Below are positions 14,825 to 23,346 of a stretch of DNA of 43,109 bases, piece after piece. Numbering within the stretch: position 1 is the first letter of the stretch; the number at the start of each line of letters is the position of its first letter. The DNA is from a virus: IMG/VR virus record IMGVR_UViG_3300041411_000409, positions 1-43,109 of that record. The stretch is one strand, 5' to 3'. The notes beneath the pieces were generated by a model, which made no database searches, was not told the origin of the DNA, and worked only from the letters and a program-made list of their open reading frames with translations. Made by a program: the position numbers and the translations under genes.

Positions 14825-15482
14825 AAAGATTGCTGGCTATGTGGATACCATTGTTAAGGGCTTTGATGTAAATGATCCGAGCACATATCCTTTAATGGCG
14901 GCCTCATTAAATGATTATGCAAATACTCTCCACCATTGGGCACAAAATGCAGCAGGTCGAATTATTACCGATGTTGCACTACGTGATGAGAAAACTTGGC
15001 TTATCTATGCAAATGATCTTTCGCGTGGAGTTAGAGAGCAGATCCGCAATACTGATACCGGTGCTGTATATCAACAACTCTTAAATGATCAAGTGCGACT
15101 TATTAAGTCTTTACCACTTGATGCAGCACAGCGTATTCATGACCTATCTACTCGATCACTAATTGAGGGCAACCGTTCAAGTGAGATAGCCGGATTGATC
15201 ATGGCTACGGGGCGTGTGACTCGATCCAGAGCAAATACAATTGCACGTACTGAGGTTAGTCGTGCTTCATGCGTATTCACACAAGCTAGAGCAGAGAATC
15301 TAGGTTCTGAGGGGTATATCTGGCGAACCAGTGAAGACGGCGATGTAAGGCCAAGTCATGAGGGAATGAGTGGGAAGTTTGTAAATTGGAATAAGCCTCC
15401 AACGTTAGATCGACTTACTGGTCATGCAGGGTGTTTACCCAATTGCCGGTGTTATCCAGAACCAGTTATTCCAGAACTTTAA
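14751..15482 (+). CDS. Head morphogenesis protein (SPP1 gp7/MuF-like)
   Basis: The protein has 243 residues from the ATG at 14751, which has AAGG eight bases upstream; earlier in-frame ATGs from 14694 lack a better site. The C-terminal MuF-type domain is clear: TIARTEVSRASCVFTQARAE, YIWRTSEDGDVRPSHEGMSG, and the end GHAGCLPNCRCYPEPV with its paired Cys residues. Such minor head proteins sit at the portal vertex and help assembly or are injected. The first 74 bases overlap the portal gene in another frame. Confidence 0.8.
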   Translation: MKNQISRITPNLARKTEIRYSQQLRKIAGYVDTIVKGFDVNDPSTYPLMAASLNDYANTLHHWAQNAAGRIITDVALRDEKTWLIYANDLSRGVREQIRNTDTGAVYQQLLNDQVRLIKSLPLDAAQRIHDLSTRSLIEGNRSSEIAGLIMATGRVTRSRANTIARTEVSRASCVFTQARAENLGSEGYIWRTSEDGDVRPSHEGMSGKFVNWNKPPTLDRLTGHAGCLPNCRCYPEPVIPEL

Positions 15483-15483
15483 G

Positions 15484-15504
15484 CCACCTTCGGGTGGTTT
15501 TTTT
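15484..15504 (+). terminator. Intrinsic terminator in the head operon
   Basis: CCACC (15484-15488), loop TTCG and GGTGG (15493-15497) are followed by seven Ts. Confidence 0.7.
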
Positions 15505-15525
15505 ATGCCTGAAAAAAGGTGAACC

Positions 15526-16839
15526 ATGTTTAAAAAGAAACCTAAATCAAAGGCCACTGTAGATCGATCCAATTTCTACACTACTGGCCAAATTGGGCGG
15601 ACACGGGAAACTACCCCAGAAGGTTATTTACTTTGTCGAGATGTGCCATTAGCTCGCATTGGTAAGTTGCTGTACAGCGATGGTGAGGTGCCAGTTACCG
15701 CCGATAGCTCAGGCCTAATCATTATTGAGCGTGGTGAAGATGTTCTATTTGATCCGCGTACGATCGCAAGTTTTGAAGGTAAATCGGTCACGGATGATCA
15801 TCCCAAGGATTGGGTAACCCCAGAGAATTGGAAAAAATATACAAACGGCACAGCACACGATGTTCGCCGTGGTACAGATGATGATTCTGATTGTTTGGTA
15901 GCGGATTTACTCATTACAGATAAAGACATGATTGATGCTGTGATGAAAGGAAAGGTTGAAATCTCTCTAGGGTACGACGCTGATTACACCGAAATTAGCG
16001 TAGGAAAAGGGATTCAAACAAATATTTTTGGAAATCACATTGCCCTGGTTAAAAAAGGGCGTTGTGGGTCGCGTTGTAAAGTCGGAGATAGTTTTATGCC
16101 TAAACCTAATAAAGGCTGGTTGGATAGCTTACGCAAAGCTAAACGTACAATTGATGAGGCTTTAGATAAGGCCAAAAGCACTGATGAGGAGGAATCCGAG
16201 ACAGAAGATGAAGAGGATGACGACGAAGGCGGCGGTAAAACCACTGATGCAGCTATCAATCAACAACTCTTGAAAGTTCTCAAAACAGTCCAAACAATTG
16301 ATAAGCGATTGTCAAAATTGGAAAAGAAAAAAACCAAGGATTCTGAAACAGAAACCGAAGATGATGACGACGAAGAAGGCGACGGTAAACGTAAAGAAAC
16401 CGAAGATGATGTTTTAGAAGCTGAGCAAGCTCAAAAATTATCAGAACAAGGTATTCAGAATCATACCGGTGACTCCCTTCAAGAGGTTTTATCGCGAGCT
16501 GAAGTTTTAGTGCCCGGCTTTAAAATGCCTACTTTCGACAGTGCTAATAATGGTCCAGCCGTTTTAAACACAAAACGAAATGTATTAAAGCAAGCTCATG
16601 CTACGGCGGACGGCCAGAAAGCATTAGCTCCATTTGTTGGGGCTAATCCTAATTTTGACACAATGCCCGTTCACACCATTGATGCCGCATTTATTGGAGC
16701 ATCTGAACTCATCAAGCATCAAAACAATTCAGCAGGTGTGCGTTCTGGTATTTCTACCCGTGATTTTGGCCGCGCGCCACTTACACCGGCAGAAATGAAC
16801 AAAATTAACCGCGAATACTGGTCAAACAAAGGAAAGTAA
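15526..16839 (+). CDS. DUF2213 prohead protease fused to scaffold
   Basis: The protein has 437 residues. Residues 20-185 match DUF2213 (YLLCRDVPLARIG, KSVTDDHPKDWV, VEISLGYDADYTE, NHIALVKKGRCG). His92 in DDHP and Ser147 in ISLGYD are candidate catalytic residues of a capsid maturation protease. Residues 190-320 form a Lys/Glu-rich, coiled-coil scaffold with two very acidic stretches near 218-236 and 272-286. The C-terminal part (from about 320) is less charged. The arrangement suggests a self-processing protease-scaffold protein. The neighbouring capsid genes agree. Confidence 0.78.
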   Translation: MFKKKPKSKATVDRSNFYTTGQIGRTRETTPEGYLLCRDVPLARIGKLLYSDGEVPVTADSSGLIIIERGEDVLFDPRTIASFEGKSVTDDHPKDWVTPENWKKYTNGTAHDVRRGTDDDSDCLVADLLITDKDMIDAVMKGKVEISLGYDADYTEISVGKGIQTNIFGNHIALVKKGRCGSRCKVGDSFMPKPNKGWLDSLRKAKRTIDEALDKAKSTDEEESETEDEEDDDEGGGKTTDAAINQQLLKVLKTVQTIDKRLSKLEKKKTKDSETETEDDDDEEGDGKRKETEDDVLEAEQAQKLSEQGIQNHTGDSLQEVLSRAEVLVPGFKMPTFDSANNGPAVLNTKRNVLKQAHATADGQKALAPFVGANPNFDTMPVHTIDAAFIGASELIKHQNNSAGVRSGISTRDFGRAPLTPAEMNKINREYWSNKGK

Positions 16840-16843
16840 TAAA

Positions 16844-17320
16844 ATGGGTAATTCATTTTTATATCGTATGCCTTCAGGCATTCCGGGTGATATTTCACGA
16901 AAAGCGCACTCTACAGTGGAGGCACATATTACCAAAGGCAATTTTGGGGCATTTGGTATTTTTGGAAAATTGACAGCTTTAGGTTTTGTTCCATTAGAAG
17001 CCGCTGATACAGATGTATATGGTTTGATTGTTCGCTCATATCCAACGCAATCTGCTTTAAATGGTATCGGGTCTGCAGTTCCTCAGTCAGGCATTATCCA
17101 TGACGTTATGCGCCGTGGCTACATGACTGTTAAATGTAATGTTGGAACAGCAAAAACGGCTGGTAAAGTTTATGTGCGTGTTGCTACAGGCTCGGATCTA
17201 AAGCCGATCGGCGGGATTGAAGCAGTTGCTGATGGTGCAAATACAATTGAAATCAAAAATGCCATGTTTATGCACGATGCAGATGCACAAGGCAACGTAG
17301 AAATCTCTTACAACATCTAA
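16844..17320 (+). CDS. Structural cement (Gp24-like) capsid protein
   Basis: The protein has 158 residues. It begins MGNSFLYRMPSGIPGDISRK followed by STVEAHI, the usual opening of the phage structural cement protein Gp24 family, and continues with Gly/Val-rich beta strands (GKVYVRVATGSDLKPIGGIE). These trimeric proteins sit on the outside of the capsid and stabilise it. The position directly before the major capsid gene is typical. Confidence 0.72.
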   Translation: MGNSFLYRMPSGIPGDISRKAHSTVEAHITKGNFGAFGIFGKLTALGFVPLEAADTDVYGLIVRSYPTQSALNGIGSAVPQSGIIHDVMRRGYMTVKCNVGTAKTAGKVYVRVATGSDLKPIGGIEAVADGANTIEIKNAMFMHDADAQGNVEISYNI

Positions 17321-17329
17321 TTTATTTTT

Positions 17330-17363
17330 GACGTAAATCACGGCGCTATAGGCGTCTTTTTTT
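17330..17363 (+). terminator. Possible terminator before the major capsid gene
   Basis: GACG (17330-17333) pairs with CGTC (17353-17356), followed by seven Ts. The interior pairing is imperfect, so the call is weaker than for the other late terminators. Confidence 0.4.
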
Positions 17364-17384
17364 ACGCCTGGAGAATATAAAAAC

Positions 17385-18410
17385 ATGAGTAAATTACTCT
17401 TAGCTTCAACCATGGCTCAAGCCGTAGCAATGGGGCAACCGATCCGTGCACGTACACGCGATTCAGGCACAATGCATACTTTCGACGCGCGTACGATCGA
17501 TAGTACCGGTGCTTTTCTTTTAGGTGAATTGGAACGCCTAGACCAAACACTACACGAGCCGTTAGCAAACATTACATGGGGCCGTGATATTGATTTGCGC
17601 TCAGATGTATCAATTGCTGATGAAGTATCGTCATTCACCAACTCAACTTTTGCTGCAGCTGGTGGCCCGTCTCCGACTGGTAAATCTTGGATCGGTAAAA
17701 ATACTGATGCTATTGCCGGTATTGCTTTGGATATTGGTAAGACAGCACAGCCATTAAGCCTGTGGGGTATGGAAATTGGCTATACCATTCCTGAATTGGA
17801 GTCTGCGCGAGCTATTGGTCGTCCGGTTGATAGTCAAAAATACAAAGGTATGAACCTGAAATATCAAATGGATATTGATGAACAGGTATATATCGGCGAT
17901 GACACTCTTGGTGTGGAAGGTCTTTTAAACTCATCAAAAGTGGGTGCAACAAACGTTAATAAAAACTGGAAATTAGCAACACCTCAAGAAATTTTAGATG
18001 ATGTAAACCTCATCTTAAATAACGCATGGTTAGCCTCTGGTTTTGCTGTTTGCCCAGATAAGCTTTTATTGCCACCTGTGCAATTCAGCCTCTTAACATC
18101 ACGTATTGTTAGTGAAGCTGGGAATATTTCTATTCTTGAGTTCTTGAAGCTCAATAGCTTGAGTAACTCAGTGAATGGCCGACCACTAGATATTCAACCT
18201 TCTAAGTGGTGTGTAAAACGAGGTGTTGGTGGTACTGACCGTATGCTGACTTACACCCAAGCTGAAGATCGTGTGCGCTTCCCACTTGTTCCTTTACAAC
18301 GCACACCAATTGAATATCGCGGTATTCGTCAAATCACAACCTACTTTGGCCGTTTAGGTGTCGTTGAATGGGTTTACCCTGAAACCGCTTACTACGCTGA
18401 TGGTCTATAA
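17385..18410 (+). CDS. Major capsid protein (DUF2184 type)
   Basis: The protein has 341 residues. The pattern AFLLGELERLDQTLHEPLANITWGRDI, LWGMEIGYTIPELESA and IGDDTLGVEGLLNSSKVGATNV fits the DUF2184 family of HK97-fold capsid proteins. The C-terminus ends in a beta-rich P-domain-like stretch (YRGIRQITTYFGRLGVVEWVYP). No long delta domain is present; that role is supplied by the upstream protease-scaffold protein. Confidence 0.87.
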   Translation: MSKLLLASTMAQAVAMGQPIRARTRDSGTMHTFDARTIDSTGAFLLGELERLDQTLHEPLANITWGRDIDLRSDVSIADEVSSFTNSTFAAAGGPSPTGKSWIGKNTDAIAGIALDIGKTAQPLSLWGMEIGYTIPELESARAIGRPVDSQKYKGMNLKYQMDIDEQVYIGDDTLGVEGLLNSSKVGATNVNKNWKLATPQEILDDVNLILNNAWLASGFAVCPDKLLLPPVQFSLLTSRIVSEAGNISILEFLKLNSLSNSVNGRPLDIQPSKWCVKRGVGGTDRMLTYTQAEDRVRFPLVPLQRTPIEYRGIRQITTYFGRLGVVEWVYPETAYYADGL

Positions 18411-18419
18411 GGAATTGTT

Positions 18420-18905
18420 ATGTCTGAGTTAGTACAAATTCTTCTAAGCAAACAGCTAACAGTGAACCTTGGTCGTGATGACCAAGGGGAAGCTAAAACA
18501 GTAGTGTTACAGGCTGGACTTCAGGAAGTAGAGAAAGAGATTGCTGAGCACTGGTTTGTGGCTGCTCATTCTCAAGAGATCCCAGCACATTCGGCCTATG
18601 CTAGTGAACTTGAAGAGATCATTAAGCAAAAAGATAGTGAGCTTGCAACAATGCAAATTCAGCTTGATGAGGCTGGAAAACAAATCCTTAAGCATGGCGA
18701 GGAAATGAAGGCCAAGGATAAAGAGCTTAGTGATCTTAAAATCCAGTCTGCTAAAGATCTTCAAACGCATGCGGATGAGTCTAAAACTGCTCTTGATCAA
18801 GCTCAAAAGTTGATTAATGAACGCGATAAAGAAATCGCCAAGTTAAAAGCCGATGCAGCTAAAGCAGCTCCAGCAAAAGAAAAAGACGCGCCAAAGGAAA
18901 CTTAA
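18420..18905 (+). CDS. Coiled-coil phage protein after the capsid gene
   Basis: The protein has 161 residues. Residues 1-50 form a small beta domain (LTVNLGRDDQGEAKTVVLQAG, HWFVAAHS) found in proteins located next to capsid genes. Residues 60-145 are a long heptad-rich coiled coil with many Lys and Glu, and the tail is Ala/Lys/Pro-rich. It may be a capsid-associated or assembly protein. The exact role is unknown. Confidence 0.6.
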   Translation: MSELVQILLSKQLTVNLGRDDQGEAKTVVLQAGLQEVEKEIAEHWFVAAHSQEIPAHSAYASELEEIIKQKDSELATMQIQLDEAGKQILKHGEEMKAKDKELSDLKIQSAKDLQTHADESKTALDQAQKLINERDKEIAKLKADAAKAAPAKEKDAPKET

Positions 18906-18908
18906 CCC

Positions 18909-19295
18909 ATGATCAGTGAATCCTCTTTTCGTGAAGAAATGCCGGCTTTTTCTGATACAACGCAATATCCATCATTTCAGTTTAATTTCTATTTAAACCT
19001 TGGGAAAAAGTTACTTCGCCCAGAACGTTGGGAGGATTTGCTTGATTACGGTTTGACATTGTTTATTGCTCACTATCTCACGCTTTATCGGCGTGGGATG
19101 AATGCTGCAAGCATTGGCGGTGATGCCGGGAAAATTTTAGGTAATGAGACATCTAAAGCAGTTGATGGTGTTTCAAAGTCTATGGACGTTTCAGGTGTAC
19201 TTATTGCAGATGCTGGCCATTGGAACCAAACCACATGGGGCGTTCAGTTTTATCAGTTATTGCTGATGGCTGGCGCTGGAGGCATTCAGCTATGA
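18909..19295 (+). CDS. Head-tail adaptor (DUF4054)
   Basis: The protein has 128 residues. It matches DUF4054: FREEMPAFSDTTQYPSFQ, WEDLLDYGLTLFIAHYLTLY, then TSKAVDGVSKSMDV and WNQTTWGVQFYQLLLMAGAGG. These proteins form the connector ring below the portal. Its stop overlaps the next start as ATGA. Confidence 0.78.
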   Translation: MISESSFREEMPAFSDTTQYPSFQFNFYLNLGKKLLRPERWEDLLDYGLTLFIAHYLTLYRRGMNAASIGGDAGKILGNETSKAVDGVSKSMDVSGVLIADAGHWNQTTWGVQFYQLLLMAGAGGIQL

Positions 19296-19852
19296 GTAGC
19301 GGGGTTAAATCTTCTGGTAAAGGCCTTGCAGATATCTTTCAAGCTTTCGCTGAATTGTCGCAAATGGATGTGTTAGTTGGTATTCCTCATGGTGAAGCCA
19401 GAACTGATGGTGATGGTCTCACTAATGCGCAAATTGGCTACCTTCAGGAAAATGGCTCACCAGCAATGAATATTCCTGAACGGCCATTTCTATTACCTGG
19501 TGTTGAGCAAGTTCAAGAAAAGGTTGGCGACAAGCTAGTTAAAGCAGTTGATGCTGGATTAGCTGGCAATAGTCAAAGAATGATGTTGTTGCTTGAATCC
19601 GCAGGAATGATTGCAATGAATTCCGTCAGAGCCTATTTCGTCAATGGTGAATTTGCTCCTCTATCTTTGGCCACAATCCGTGCTCGAGCACGGCGTGGAC
19701 GTAAGGGCGCTAAACAGTATCTTAAACAGCTTGAAACTGGTCCTGCAGAAACAGGTCTGGTTCGGCCGTTGATCGATACGGGCGAGCTCAGAAAGTCCGT
19801 TACTTACATCATCATGAAAAAGGACAAGGAGATTAAGCGTGCCTCAACTTGA
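19292..19852 (+). CDS. Head-tail/tail completion protein (HK97 gp10-like)
   Basis: The protein has 186 residues from the ATG at 19292, chosen because of the ATGA overlap with the adaptor; an open frame begins earlier at 19220 but lies inside that gene. The segment LTNAQIGYLQENGSPAMNIPERPFL is the signature of this family, followed by a helical region and the end LIDTGELRKSVTY. It joins the connector to the tail end. Confidence 0.72.
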   Translation: MSSGVKSSGKGLADIFQAFAELSQMDVLVGIPHGEARTDGDGLTNAQIGYLQENGSPAMNIPERPFLLPGVEQVQEKVGDKLVKAVDAGLAGNSQRMMLLLESAGMIAMNSVRAYFVNGEFAPLSLATIRARARRGRKGAKQYLKQLETGPAETGLVRPLIDTGELRKSVTYIIMKKDKEIKRAST

Positions 19853-20207
19853 TGTCTCAGATGTTCTTTTAGATCCTGACTTTATGTACACGGGCATTAT
19901 TTGTAAGCGTACAGAAGTCATCGTGGGAAATAATGGACGGCCCCAAGAGACGACTACAACAACCCCTTTTAATGGTGTCGTTACAACTAACAACGGTATC
20001 AATATGGATCGCCGTGCAGATGGCACCTTGATTAAGGGGGCAATCAACATTCACACGCAATTTCCTTTAATTGCGGGCGATAAAAACACCAAAGCTGATG
20101 AGATTATCTGGAAGGGTAAAACCTACATAGTGTCTCAAGTGCTGGATAATTTGCACTATGGCCAAGGTTTCATAAAAGCAATTTGCGAGCTAAAACCACT
20201 GGGGTAA
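19839..20207 (+). CDS. Head-tail joining or tail completion protein
   Basis: The protein has 122 residues and is beta-rich. Key segments are VLLDPDFMYTGIICKR, NMDRRADGTLIKGAINIHTQF and ADEIIWKGKTYIVSQVLDNLHYGQGF. Its order, between the gp10-like protein and the neck terminator, is that of a stopper or completion protein. The identification is by position and general pattern. Confidence 0.6.
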   Translation: MPQLDVSDVLLDPDFMYTGIICKRTEVIVGNNGRPQETTTTTPFNGVVTTNNGINMDRRADGTLIKGAINIHTQFPLIAGDKNTKADEIIWKGKTYIVSQVLDNLHYGQGFIKAICELKPLG

Positions 20208-20210
20208 TAC

Positions 20211-20756
20211 ATGGGTGATTCTGCTTCAGGGGGATATATCACCCCTAGTGGCGGATCTGCTTATGACCAAGCCCTTGAAGATATTTTTCAAGCTTTTATT
20301 GTCGGGATTACTTCTTTACCCGGTGCGATGGTTCGTCCACGCTTCCAGAGAGATCCGCCGCCATTTCCTGAGATTGGTGAGGATTGGTGCGCCTTCGCTG
20401 TAAAGTCAATAATTCCTGATGATGGGCCTTACTTCGAACAGAAAGACGAATCAATGGATTCAGTTCGACATGAAGAATTGACGCTGTTTTTATCTTTCTA
20501 TGGTGACCACGGCCAATCAATAGCAAACATCCTCAAGGATGGTCTAGCAATTCCGCAAAACATCGCGCAGCTCAAAGCGCAAAAAATCAAATTTATCAGT
20601 GCCGGTGAGATCATTACCGCGCCTGACTTTCTCAATAATCAGTATGTACATCGATATGACCTTACCGCGGTATTCAAGCGGAAAACATTACGCACGTTTG
20701 CTGTTAAGTCATTTGTAGATGCTGGCCATATAGAATTTCCTAGGAGTAATCCATGA
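20211..20756 (+). CDS. Neck/tail terminator protein
   Basis: The protein has 181 residues. The core, ALEDIFQAFIVGITSLPGAMVRPRFQ, then PPPFPEIGEDWCAFAVKSI and DFLNNQYVHRYDLTAVFKRK, matches phage neck terminator proteins of myoviruses (gp12-like). It caps the tail tube and sheath at the head side. It overlaps the sheath gene by four bases. Confidence 0.7.
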   Translation: MGDSASGGYITPSGGSAYDQALEDIFQAFIVGITSLPGAMVRPRFQRDPPPFPEIGEDWCAFAVKSIIPDDGPYFEQKDESMDSVRHEELTLFLSFYGDHGQSIANILKDGLAIPQNIAQLKAQKIKFISAGEIITAPDFLNNQYVHRYDLTAVFKRKTLRTFAVKSFVDAGHIEFPRSNP

Positions 20757-22228
20757 CATTGCCTGTTCAAGACGTTGTTAATGTCTCCATTAGTTTAGCG
20801 GCATTAGCAGCAGGGCCGCGTAGTTTCGGTAACTTACTTATTCTTGGTGCAACTGATGGTGTTGTAGATCCAGTTGAGCGTTTACGTGAATACTCTGGCC
20901 TTACACCTGTAGCATTAGATTACGGTACTGATGCACCAGAATATAAAGCTGCTGAACTGTACTTTGGACAATCGCCAAAACCACGAACTTTATATATTGG
21001 CCGTTGGGTTAAATCGGCGAGTTCAGCCGTTTTGAAAGGTGCGGTTTTATCTGCAGCTCAACGTGATATTTCAAACTTTACAGCTATTTCAGATGGTTCT
21101 ATGAAAATCACCATTGATGGTTCTGAAAAGGTTGTAACTGCCCTGAATTTATCAGCTGTCACCAATTTAAATGGCGTGGCATCTGCTCTAACAGCCAAGC
21201 TGGGAACCGCTTCAGTAACTTGGAATGATGTTTATAACCGTTTTGAAATTACTTCATTAACCACAGGTACCACTTCAACCATTTCTTACGCTATTGCAAA
21301 TGCAACCGGCACGGACGTTTCTTCATTAATGGGTTTAACAGATGGTCATGCTTCGGTACCAGTCAGTGGCTATGCGGCAGAACCTTTAATGGATGCGATT
21401 ACGCACTTAGCTGACAAATCCCTTAAATGGTATGGGTTAGATATCGCTGAGCCAATTTCGGAAGCTGATGTTGAGGCAGTAGGAGATTTTATTCTTGCTG
21501 CAAATCCACCCCGTATTTATGGCCAGACAATTACGAACGCTTTGGCTTTGGATGGTACCAGTACAACTGATCTGGCTTATAAGCTCAGCAAAGCCAATAA
21601 CGGCCGAGTTTTTACAATCTTTTCGGGTGATACCCCACATGCAGCCGCATCGGTGTTTGGGCGAGCATTTAGTGTCAATTTCAATGGTACCAACACGACA
21701 ATTACATTGAAGTTTAAGCAGCTTCCGGGTGTTGAAGCTGAAGACTTACAAGTATCTCAGGCGAAAGCTCTTAAAGCTAAAAACTGTAATGTATTTGCTG
21801 GATACAACAACGACACGGCCATTTTACAAGAAGGTGTGATGTGTGACGGCTCATTCATTGATGAGCGTCATGGGCTCGACTGGTTACAAAATCATTTAGA
21901 GACAGCTTTGTGGAATCTTTTTTACACCACACCAACTAAAGTTCCGCAGCTGGAGAGTGGCGTAAATCGCCAATGTACGGTGCTTGAACGAGCATTAGAA
22001 CAAGCTGTAACTAATGGTCTTATTGGTCCCGGTCAATGGAATGGTGATTCTTTTGGGGCATTAGAAACGGGTGACTATCTACCAAAAGGATATTACGTCT
22101 TTGCTAACAGTTTAGATGATCAAGCTCAATCAGAACGTGAAGCGCGTAAATCTCCAGTTTTCCAAATCGCAATCAAATTGGCTGGTGCAACACATTTCTC
22201 TGATGTGCTTGTCTCAGTAAATCGCTAA
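20753..22228 (+). CDS. Contractile tail sheath protein (DUF3383)
   Basis: The protein has 491 residues. It matches DUF3383 from the start (VVNVSISLAALAAGPRSFGN, LLILGATDGV) to the end (YVFANSLDDQAQSEREARKS, PVFQIAIKLAGATHFSDVLV). The middle carries an inserted beta domain (about 110-210), as in other sheath proteins, probably outward-facing. The sheath is the evidence that the virion has a contractile tail. Confidence 0.85.
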   Translation: MTLPVQDVVNVSISLAALAAGPRSFGNLLILGATDGVVDPVERLREYSGLTPVALDYGTDAPEYKAAELYFGQSPKPRTLYIGRWVKSASSAVLKGAVLSAAQRDISNFTAISDGSMKITIDGSEKVVTALNLSAVTNLNGVASALTAKLGTASVTWNDVYNRFEITSLTTGTTSTISYAIANATGTDVSSLMGLTDGHASVPVSGYAAEPLMDAITHLADKSLKWYGLDIAEPISEADVEAVGDFILAANPPRIYGQTITNALALDGTSTTDLAYKLSKANNGRVFTIFSGDTPHAAASVFGRAFSVNFNGTNTTITLKFKQLPGVEAEDLQVSQAKALKAKNCNVFAGYNNDTAILQEGVMCDGSFIDERHGLDWLQNHLETALWNLFYTTPTKVPQLESGVNRQCTVLERALEQAVTNGLIGPGQWNGDSFGALETGDYLPKGYYVFANSLDDQAQSEREARKSPVFQIAIKLAGATHFSDVLVSVNR

Positions 22229-22243
22229 TAAGGACAAGAAAAT

Positions 22244-22687
22244 ATGTCTACATATTCATTTATGGATACTCAATGCACTCTCGCCAGTGATGATGGGGTA
22301 ATTGACCTAGGGTATGGTGCTGGCGTGGCAGATGAAGGTATTACCATTGCTATGGCTGCTGATGCCAACCAAATGACTATTGGCGCAGACGGTGAAGGGA
22401 TGCATTCATTAAGTGCTAATAAGTCTGGCACTGTGACTGTACGATTATTAAAAACATCTCCGGTTAATGCCAAGCTATCCAATCTTTACCACATCCAGCG
22501 TTCAAGCACGAAGAAGTGGGGCAAGAACACAATCACATTGAACCATACCGGATCTGGTGACAACGCTACCGCTACGAAGTGTGCTTTTAAGAAACATGCC
22601 GATTTAGCATATAAATCAGTCGGTGACTTTAACGAGTGGGCTTTTGATGCAATCAAAATCGATCAGAAGTTAGGAGCGTATGACTGA
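22244..22687 (+). CDS. Tail tube protein (DUF3277)
   Basis: The protein has 147 residues. It begins MSTYSFMDTQCTLASDDGVIDLG-like and contains SANKSGTVTVRLLKTSPVNAK and KKHADLAYKSVGDFNEWAFD, typical of DUF3277 tube proteins that always follow a DUF3383 sheath. AAGGA lies upstream of the ATG. Its stop overlaps the next gene by one base. Confidence 0.83.
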   Translation: MSTYSFMDTQCTLASDDGVIDLGYGAGVADEGITIAMAADANQMTIGADGEGMHSLSANKSGTVTVRLLKTSPVNAKLSNLYHIQRSSTKKWGKNTITLNHTGSGDNATATKCAFKKHADLAYKSVGDFNEWAFDAIKIDQKLGAYD

Positions 22688-23151
22688 TGCAAATTGGTAA
22701 TCATAATTACGAAATTGGCCGCTTAGATGCTTTTGATCAATTTCACGTATCGCGAAAAATTGCACCCATAGTACCTACGATTGTTCCCTTCATGACAGAG
22801 ATTCTGAAAAGCAATGTAATGGATCTCTTAGATAAATTTGGTGATGATCCTGACAACCCAGATTTAAGCGCTTTAGAAGATTTTGACCTAAATAGCTTTG
22901 GTGAAGCGATTCAGCCTTTTATCGATGCATTTGCGAAGATGCCTGAAGAAGATGCTAACTACGTTATGAAAAAGTGCCTGGCAGTCGTTACACGCGATGG
23001 TGCAAGATTAGTAGTTAAAGATGCATTGATGTTTGACGACTTGGGTATCGAGCACATCCTTCCGCTAACAATTGCAGTGATTCGCATTAACTTGGGAAAT
23101 TTTATTCAAGGGTTGCTTATGAAGGCATTGAGCAAGAAGCAGCCCACTTAA
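22687..23151 (+). CDS. Tail assembly chaperone, short form
   Basis: The protein has 154 residues and is helical (QFHVSRKIAPIVPTIVPF; acidic middle GDDPDNPDLSALEDFDL; EHILPLTIAVIRINLGNF). Its place between tube and tape measure is that of the lambda G gene. It contains a -1 slippery site at 23094-23103 near its 3' end, and the -1 frame stays open to 23339. Such chaperones coat the tape measure during tail assembly. Confidence 0.78.
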   Translation: MQIGNHNYEIGRLDAFDQFHVSRKIAPIVPTIVPFMTEILKSNVMDLLDKFGDDPDNPDLSALEDFDLNSFGEAIQPFIDAFAKMPEEDANYVMKKCLAVVTRDGARLVVKDALMFDDLGIEHILPLTIAVIRINLGNFIQGLLMKALSKKQPT

Positions 23152-23339
23152 AATTTAAGCATTTACCAGACCACGAAGATTGGCTTTTACGGCCCGTGAT
23201 TCGTGGTCTTTGTCGTTTTGAGTCTTTAAAAGATGGAACAGTAGATCTGGCTGATATTGCATTGATGAACGATGCATTGGATGTGCAGGCAGATAACCAG
23301 TTTTTACTCGAACAATATAACGAACAGAAAAAAAGTTGA
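22687..23339 (+). CDS. Tail assembly chaperone, long -1 frameshift form (G-T-like fusion)
   Basis: A -1 shift at the slippery site would give a protein of about 217 residues: 138 from the zero frame, then 79 from the -1 frame. The extension contains EGIEQEAAHLKFKHLPDHED, WLLRPVIRGLCRFESL and DLADIALMNDALDVQADNQF, a well-formed protein sequence with no start codon of its own and ending just before the tape measure gene. This mirrors lambda gpGT, whose T part binds the tape measure. The 195-base stretch 23152-23346 would otherwise be unexplained. Confidence 0.75.
23094..23103 (+). promoter_or_regulatory. Tandem -1 frameshift slippery site
   Basis: In the zero frame the codons read TTG GGA AAT TTT, so G-GGA-AAT (23094-23100) is a perfect X-XXY-YYZ heptamer close to lambda's GGGAAAG. 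It overlaps a second heptamer, A-AAT-TTT (23097-23103). Both shift the ribosome into the same open -1 frame. Confidence 0.8.
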
Positions 23340-23346
23340 GATAGAC

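Noticed and set aside
16035-16259. A 74-codon minus-strand ORF very rich in Ser
   Set aside because: It is the complement of the acidic Glu/Asp-coding stretch of the scaffold gene and has no independent support.
23272-23346. Longer start for the tape measure gene
   Set aside because: The extra residues overlap the -1 frame extension of the chaperone and are not protein-like for the family; the ATG at 23347 gives the usual opening.
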